Positions 57,226 through 64,000 of a stretch of 64,000 nt of DNA are shown here, in pieces. The translations under genes were made by a program, and so were the position numbers. The DNA comes from Phialocephala subalpina (taxonomy: Eukaryota; Ascomycota; Leotiomycetes; Helotiales; Mollisiaceae). Each line of letters starts with the position of its first letter. Within the stretch, counting starts at the first letter, position 1. The stretch covers positions 1,044,985 to 1,108,984 of the forward strand of contig FJOG01000004.1 of NCBI GenBank assembly GCA_900073065.1, given 5' to 3'. A model generated the notes under the pieces. That model was not told the origin of the DNA. It was given only the letters and a program-made list of their open reading frames with translations, and ran no database searches.

Positions 57226-58115
57226 TTTGAACTCGATTGTTCTTAGAATGACAGAATAATAGCATATAAGGAGAGTGTGAAGGTTGGATATGAGAGGTTG
57301 TTATATATCCGTCGAGCGCTCGCTCATCTCTCGAGTTTCATCTGTAGTTGACGTTTTACATCAACAGCTGCAGGAAGGAATGCAAAAAAAGTGGCACTTG
57401 ACCGGCATAGAATGGACGAAAACAAAAGGATAGGACAGACATTTTGCTTTCGAATTCGAAGCTGATGCATAGCTTCGAAAGTCCCACGGGCGTCCGTACA
57501 ATTTGGGCTCGATGACGACCCAAACGACAAGCGTTCTCCACAAGCTACAGCCTCCCGAATTTCAGACGATCGGCCGCATTATTGATCTTGATGGTTCGAG
57601 CTAGGAGCTACATCCTTGGCTCCACCAAAGGCTGTCACCGGAAAGTCATTGCGATGCGGTGTTGGAAAGAGGTTGGAGAGCGTCAGCTTTGATGCTGCTG
57701 AGTGAGCATGCGAGCTCTCTGGTGGAATAAGGAAGCGAGACCCCTTTTCTCATCGGCGATCCATCCTTGGACGACATCAAATCGAGACGAGTTCCGAGTT
57801 CAAAGTGATAGGGCCGGAGGGGATTACAGGGGATTCACGATGGGGTAAGCTTGAGGCGGATCGAAAAGATGTTATTATTGTATCACGTGGGCGCTGGCAT
57901 CTGAAAAAGGTCTTCCAACCTCAGAACCGGCATGCTGTATCTATATGGACGGACGTGGTTCCTATGATGTCCAATATGTAAGATGTAAAGCCTCTAGATC
58001 ATTCAACATCATTTTACACGAGTCAATACCACCAAGCATATTCATGCGCAAGCAGGCGAGACCAAAATATTTCCTTCAAGAAGCCTGTATTCATCTTTCA
58101 TCGGCACCTCAGAAG
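57226..58115. other. Intergenic between two broken SDR genes
   Basis: No gene recognised. The first 300 bases are the upstream flank of the broken reductase. Confidence 0.5.
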
Positions 58116-59142
58116 TTAACACTGACCTCCATCAGGATAAATAACCTGCCCATTCAAAAACGTCCAATACGGCCCCACAAGAAACAAAACACAAGCCCCC
58201 ATATCCGTCTCCTTCCCGTACCTCCCACTCGGATTACTCGCCTCAATCCCCAAGTCACTCTTCTGATCCCCATCACTCTCTCCAGCCGTCATCTATGAAG
58301 GGAAAACACCCGGCGCAATACTGTTAACCCTAATCTTTGCTTCTACGAAAATAGGAGCTAGCATTCGGGTGAGATGGAGGAACGCAGCTTTGGAGGAAGC
58401 ATAGGCGAATTGGCCGTTGGAAGAACCTTTCATGACTCCAGAGATGGAGGTTATGTTTATGATGCTGGGGGAGAACCCGGGTGTGCTGTCGAGGGCTTTG
58501 GAGAGGGGGAGGAAGCCGGCTGAGACGAAGAATTGGGAGGAGACGTTTGTTTAGAAGGTTGAGGCTCAGGCTAAGGGATCGCTTTTCATCGGATGCTCGG
58601 AGATAGAGTTTGCATCCTAATAGGTTTAGCATAGTTTCTTGCCTGGGCTTTGAGGATGAAAGTCCTTCATGAGGTGGGTAATTATGTGCATGCGATTTTC
58701 CTAGAAAGGAGGAGAGACTTGCCTTCAAGTCGGGCTTGCCATTTCAATATTTAGTATTGTCATCCTAGGCGATACCAGCATTGTTAACAAGAAGATGCCC
58801 TCTGGCTCATTTTTCTCGACTTCCCTCACAAGTCTCATGATCTCTTCTTTCTTAGTAACATCACCTGGTAACCTGTCTTATTCTCAGCATCCGATCTCAC
58901 ACAGCTCGGCAGAAGACGCACGCAACGATCTTTCCAGGTCCGGTATTGTACTTCTCAACCACAATTTCCAAAGCCTCCTTACGTCGACCAGTGACATAAA
59001 CTTTTGCTCCATTGGCAACCAACGTCTGAGTGATCATCAGGCCGATACCCGTACCACCTCCAGCCACAATGGCGGAGCAATTCGAGACATCGAAAAGTTT
59101 GTTAGCTTTCAAGTCTTCGTTACTCGCTGCTCCTGTGGCCAT
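58116..59142 (-). pseudogene. Broken classical SDR (short-chain dehydrogenase)
   Basis: It begins MATGAASNEDLKANKLFDVS at 59142, then SAIVAGGGTGIGLMITQTL (NAD(P) motif TGxxxGIG-like), YVTGRRKEAL, DVTKKEEIMRLVREVEK, LLVNNAGIA (NNAG), SIINITSISGVMKGS, FAYASSKAAFLHLTRML (YxxxK) and RVNSIAPGVFPS. The end is a normal SDR C-terminus, FLNGQVIYPDGGQ. Lesions: a frameshift just before LLVNNAG, a TAG at 58765-58767 right after it, a TGA about 20 bases on, at least one frameshift in 58500-58730, and a TAG at 58293-58295 after GVFPS. Homology covers the whole length, so decay happened after a complete gene was present. Confidence 0.88.
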
Positions 59143-59585
59143 GGTTCTTGTAAGTGAAGGAAGATTGAAATTGATGAAACTGTTGCGAAGAAGAAGAGGA
59201 GAAGTGAGAGGCGACTTTGAGAATAACTTTGAACATGATGAAGAAATGAAAGATGTCAAAGATCGATATATGAGAGGGGAGCCTTGTGACAAGAGCTGTG
59301 ACATTTCGGTCATGACGTTGTTATGTTAAGCTGCACAAGGCCGACGCGAGGCTGAAAGCTAAGAGGACTACACAGGGAGAGAAGGATTATGAGAAGTGCT
59401 TCATACCGCTGGAGGCCCTTTGAGCATTGTGAAATATTGTTCTCGGATAGCTCATCTCCGAGCGAAAGCTTCCAATGAATAATTGCATGATCAAGCCGCT
59501 TCATCCATGTATTTGGCGGATGTGTAAACTCGGCCTTGCCAAGTCCTGTTCTCTAATCAAAATGCCGAGAACGCCTTTGCATAAT
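59143..59585. other. Intergenic between the broken SDR and the Nudix gene
   Basis: No gene recognised. Confidence 0.5.
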
Positions 59586-60950
59586 TCAAGCTGTCCTCTG
59601 TCTAAACCTCTTTATGATCTGGTATCCCAAAACGATAGTCGCAAGCAATCTCATGCTTGCCGCCATCCAGACGCCCCGTCGGGCCATATCATAATACCCT
59701 TCTAGCATAACGCCGACAGCATAATCTTTAGACTTATTTGCATTCGGACCTCTCTTTGGATGTGGCATACCATTGCTCAGACCACCGATAAACCAAGGAT
59801 TGTCTCCTGTGGCTACAGCTTCTGTCTCATTATCGACAGCAGTTTGATTTCCTTGTAAACGACCCATATTTCTTCTCTTTAGGGAGATAGTCAACGCATT
59901 AATGATCCACCGGACATCAATAGAAGTGAATGTCGGATATGCCCATAGCTGCACCGCATTGTATGGAGGTAGTTGGTCCAGAAAATCGGCTAGTATTCCA
60001 AGTGTTAGGCCCCAGAGCAACAATGGCCTCGCCTTGTCTGCAGATCCAGCATGATCTCCTAGATACCAATTGTATAGCTTGCTTATAATAGATTTCCGTG
60101 ACTCTGCTTCCTTCTTGTCCTCTGGAGGCGAGAAGAACTCCGCTGTTGAGCTGCAGAACAATGACTCAGAGGGTATCAATCTTATGGCCGAGAATCGCAT
60201 TTTTCCAAGAATGGATCTTATTATAGACTTCACCACTGCTCCTCCTCTCCGTGCAAATCGATCCGAGACATCAACATATTCGTAGGTTCGGGAGGACGGT
60301 GAAAGTAGTATTCGGAGAGGAACCCAATGGGTCGAAGCCACTTCTGTAGGCTGGAGCTTGAGAGGCGGCAGATCTGGCTTGGTCCAGATAAAAACGAAAG
60401 GACAAAGTACCATGAGGCTGCGGAACATGTCAGCCGTCGAATATTTGTGGAGTGATATGCATCCTTACGGCACTTTACCCCACGAAGTACTCACAACCCG
60501 CTCCGGCAGATTCCCCACGAAAAAGGTATCTTCAGTTGTGAGGTCTAATCCGATCTCTTCAGAAGTCTCTCTTATCGCAACAGCCTTGTCATCCTCATCC
60601 TCTGGATCTCGTTTTCCACCAGGCAGAGCGACGTGAGAGGTCCATCTATCTCCAACTCGAGCTGCCCGTTTGATGAATACAACCTCCGGATCGCCATGCT
60701 GGACCCATTCTTGCTCGAAGAACTGCTGTATGAATGCTTCGGGAGAGACACTGTCTGCCTGTGCAATGCAAGTCGAGGGCCAGTGATCGTAGTGAGGTCG
60801 TACGCGGAGGACGAGTGCAACTGAGGCTCTCTTCTTGCAGGTGTCGGGATTTGGGACGTAAGGATATGGGCTCTGAATCAATCCCAGTAGGGAGTCACGG
60901 ACAGCATTTATGAGGGCTGAACCCTCACCTTTGATCTCCTCTTGCGGCAT
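59586..60950 (-). CDS. Nudix hydrolase, CoA-diphosphatase type (Pcd1/NUDT7/8-like)
   Basis: Two exons (60950-60469, 60417-59586) give 437 aa from MPQEEIKG; an in-frame start at 61037 would add 29. The Nudix box reads GGKRDPEDEDDKAVAIRETSEEIGL, with the REXXEE metal ligands intact. The preceding HVALPGG and the SWGKVPLMVLCPFVF segment (rebuilt across the intron) place it with CoA/acyl-CoA pyrophosphatases. The C-terminal 200 residues are an extension with hydrophobic helices (PLLLWGLTLGILADFLDQLP and a possible tail anchor near the end). Pcd1-type enzymes clear oxidised CoA, often in peroxisomes; no SKL-type signal is seen here. The substrate is inference. Confidence 0.9.
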
Positions 60951-62000
60951 TTGAAAATATGAGTTTGGCGTTCCTGAAGAATGAAATTCAATGCTGCACG
61001 AGACAATTGTTGAGCCGAGGTTTGGGTGAGTCAGCAACGACGATGACCTCTCACCAATATACTATTTTCTCACCTGCATTGTATGGCAGTATCTTGATCT
61101 TAAGTGAGGCTATGAAGCATAATACGGACCAAGGAATGGTAAAGAAGGGCAGACGAGGTCAAGGGGATGGAGTTGTTTCCTTTGACAACAATCAAAAATG
61201 CCTTGCCAAATCCTACAACGATTTACTGTGTCAATCTACGGAGGTGGTATCAATTGCAGCAGTGCTTGGTATTTTTTTTGTTGCTATTTTACCTCGTCTT
61301 ATTTTGTAATTTGCTCGGGATGTTTTTGAGTGCATCTCAATATGTCCAATCTCGAAGAGAGAACTTCTTTACGTCTGGCTGTGACTGGAAGCTGCTGGTG
61401 ACGGACCTAGCGAGTCTCTTCGAGATTTGTTTCGGCAGGCACCTTCGACCTAAGTACAGTTCGATTTCAAAACTATGTTTGCGTTGAAGAGGAAAGACAA
61501 GAGGAGTGGGTGCTTGCTCGGTCGACGCTTTGAGAAGGAGGCTTCTTCCTCTCTCGGAAAATTGCTTAACTAGCATCACTATAAGCCCCTCCCCCCTCGG
61601 ATTCTCTTTCCTGGCCATCTTCATCTTATCCTCTTCAAACTTCCAGCCAGGTTTCGTCTCTCACTTGACGCGAGTGTACGTCTGACTTCAGATTCAATAT
61701 TAAAGTCAGTGTGAGGGTCACTTCAATGTTGCTGATCCAAGCTTCCGACTTTCACGTACTGTCGGCTTGCCCCCATGGATTACTCCTGCTTCATGGGATC
61801 GTGTGCTCGTCGTGCTCGGTTTGGAGAGATCATGATGTTGTGATGGTGTTCGTATCGCGCAACATCGGAAAGGGGAGCAGCGACTCCAGCAGCGAACCTT
61901 CTCGCGATCGCTAAAAGAAAAGTCGCAAAAAAATGCAACTTTCAATTTATGTACAGGGATTGATCAAGTTTATTTCTACCTTTGAGAAGAACAAACAAAA
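60951..62000. other. Upstream flank of the Nudix gene, gene-free
   Basis: No gene recognised; scattered short frames. It should include the Nudix promoter. Confidence 0.45.
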
Positions 62001-62300
62001 ACCAAAAAAGGCTCTCGAGCAGTCAATCCAATCTGAATGAAATTTTGAACTTACAATTGTGCAAGCGACCTCCGTCTTCCTTATATTCCACCTCTTGAAC
62101 CTTTTTATTTTCTGGTGTAGTGAGTATTCGAATTCTCCGATTCTGTCGATTGGCTTGAACTTGCTTCATTGAGTCTTGTTCTATCTTAGTTTTATCCCAG
62201 TTAGATTGACGTTTCAACTACTGAGAAACTGTTAGTGACTGAAAGTTGAGGTGTGAGAAGCGAAGGAGACTAGATTGACTGCTTGATTGTGTAGTATATA
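62001..62300 (-). repeat. Second copy of the leader / lysine-rich relic
   Basis: The minus strand carries the leader AATCAAGCAGTCAAT (62274-62288) and a CACTAACAG / TTTCTCAG intron-like end. A frame without ATG follows (62217-62023) and ends KISFRLD, then TGA. The 9.6-9.9 kb locus has the same order and a matching frame end ISFRLN. Overall identity is low apart from these blocks. Confidence 0.5.
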
Positions 62301-63826
62301 TTTATTTAGATCCATATTGAATTGGCTTGGTTGTGTGGGTGCACTGTTCAGTTGACCGTGAGGTGAGCAAGTCTGGCAGCGTTGACAGCGTACCACCTCC
62401 TCAAGGAAGTCGATGCTTCGAGAAAGAAGGCAGTTGATGGCCCGAGCACCCAACGCGCCTTCCTTCTTATCTTATTTTTATTTCACTGATCTTTAGTTTC
62501 CGCATCATTCAGTCGCACCTGCCTCCAACCCAGTTTCCAACTGGTCTCAAACTGTTCTAGTGGATGTATCGCTTGAGCATCATTCACCGTTTACTTGAAG
62601 ACCTTCTACTTTCGTCGCGGAATATGTTCACACTTCTATAGTCGTCATAGATATGGGCTCTACCGTTTCTGCGATACCATGTCCGAATTCTGATGGGTGA
62701 GTCCCGTACTCGAAGATCGGCATTGTCTGACTCGCTCGTCGGGATTTGGATGCTGGAGGTGAGCCCTGGAAAATGGAGAGCACCGTATGCTGTTAGCCCA
62801 CCTCATAAAGATCCCATACGCATGCACACCATTTGATTATAGGGGTCTGAAAACGGGCATCCTTCTGAGTGTTGCTGCTCCATTTCCTGCTTCAGTGAGC
62901 TAGCGAAAGAGCACGGCATCAGAGCGAGCCAAAGTACACTCCTCTAGAAATAGATCGATATTGGACATTCAGAAGTCAATTTAGTATGCATCATCTATCA
63001 AGTTCATATGAGCGAAGTGATAGTTTTCAAAGTGTGGAGGATGGGATATTCAGTCATAACATGGGCTGTTCCACTCACTCCGCAAATTCATTTCAGCAAT
63101 ACGTCTCAGAGTAACTCAACAAAAGTGCGTGAGAAAGGCCGAGACATTGCAGTCCGCCATCCCCGCCCTTCCATATTCAGAGACCAGAGTCCTGCCACTT
63201 GATAGCAAGCTCATTCACATTCCGCTGCGGCACATCCGGGATAACTTCCTGATTCAGACCTCTGAGTGTACCAAAGCTGATCAAATACTCAAGTGAGTCA
63301 TCCTGCGTTATCCTGAAAGAAGAAAGATCGAATATTATATTCAAGGCGACAATCACGTGGTGCCCCTATTAGGCACCGACCCCTAACCGAGACGCCTCAA
63401 CACCACGATTTATCACCAGACGTAGTACATCAACATGTACTGAGTCAGTATCGTGATGTACTTTTACGGCGTGAGACAATAAGAAGGAGAGCTTTCCCTT
63501 TAAGAATTTCGGTTCTGGAATGTGCTTTGCAGAAAGTGAGTTTTCACCTCGCTTGTATTGTGTTGTCAAGTGTCTTACTTTTGTGAAGAAACCGAAAGTG
63601 TCAACTGAAGTTTGCTATTGTCGAAATGCTCGCCATGGAAATGGAGCTAATCCACCATCAAAACCTGGAACGATGGGTTTCCTTTCTCCCTCCTCTTTCC
63701 TCTTTGGTTTCCCAGTATCGACTCAAGCAGCTACCAAACTTGATTTCGAAAACACACACAAACCTCCTTTTCACAATCACCGCTCCAAACCACGCGTTCA
63801 AAGACACCTACTTCTTCCGAATCGCA
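62301..63826. other. Gene-free region upstream of the terminal gene
   Basis: 1.5 kb without a recognisable gene. Pyrimidine-rich DNA at 63660-63780 precedes the start codon at 63827, as is common for fungal promoters. Confidence 0.45.
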
Positions 63827-64000
63827 ATGGACTCTGAATCATTCCTCTCCGCTGCCTTGCAGCAATTGAACCTCTCCGACGCTGGCGTTGAAGAGCCAAC
63901 CATTAACGACCCCACCGCTACCTACCTCAATCTAGACGTCGTCCTCCCGCCGCACCTATTTCAACAGCTAAACTCTATCAAGAGAGAGAATTTCAAGCAC
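63827..64000 (+). CDS. 5' end of an unknown gene
   Basis: From the ATG at 63827 the frame is open for 58 codons to the window edge (MDSESFLSAALQQLNLSD, later VVLPPHLFQQLNSIKRENF). A C/T-rich promoter-like stretch and a good start context support it as a real coding start. No domain can be named from this part. Confidence 0.55.
   Translation, partial: MDSESFLSAALQQLNLSDAGVEEPTINDPTATYLNLDVVLPPHLFQQLNSIKRENFKH

Noticed and set aside
1..64000. CRISPR arrays, bacterial operons, riboswitches or prophage
   Set aside because: No regularly spaced repeats and no bacterial-type gene organisation; the DNA is clearly eukaryotic.

Overview
The window is nuclear DNA from a filamentous ascomycete (Pezizomycotina; a leotiomycete is my inference). 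The evidence is dense short GT-AG introns of about 45-190 bases with CTAAC/CTGAC branch sites, a type II tRNA-Ser, and typically fungal genes: SEY1, DNM1, FET3, FTR1, COG8, CENP-C and mitochondrial succinyl-CoA ligase. There is no bacterial operon structure.

Layout. 0-20 kb: the 3' end of an omega-like glutathione transferase, an LtrA-type membrane protein, the fission dynamin DNM1, a secreted PEBP protein, a decayed GH45 endoglucanase, tRNA-Ser(UGA), the ER fusion GTPase SEY1 and an APC-family permease. 18-30 kb: a CorA-like gene with conflicting reading frames, a ferric reductase relic, CENP-C, a fructosamine-kinase gene cut off exactly at a perfect 250-bp tandem duplication, and a PP2C phosphatase. 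30-42 kb: a head-to-head FET3/FTR1 iron-uptake pair, COG8, a cytosine-deaminase-like amidohydrolase and a TLC-domain protein. 42-51 kb: gene-poor, with an orphan multi-exon gene and an acidic F-box-like protein. 51-64 kb: a BIRC6/UBE2O-type ubiquitin-conjugating enzyme, a DUF3245-like protein, LSC2, two broken short-chain dehydrogenases, a Nudix hydrolase and the start of an unknown gene.

Two themes stand out. First, the 1.95-kb promoter shared by FET3 and FTR1 holds five exact copies of the ATCWGATAA motif recognised by iron-sensing GATA repressors of the SreA/Sre1/Urbs1 type, while the only ferric reductase in the window is dead. Second, broken metabolic genes (GH45, ferric reductase, fructosamine kinase, two SDRs, possibly CorA) sit among intact housekeeping genes. 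Their lesions are stops and small indels, without the blanket C-to-T change expected of RIP.

Gene models were spliced by eye. Where a total length is given, the exon lengths sum to an open frame.
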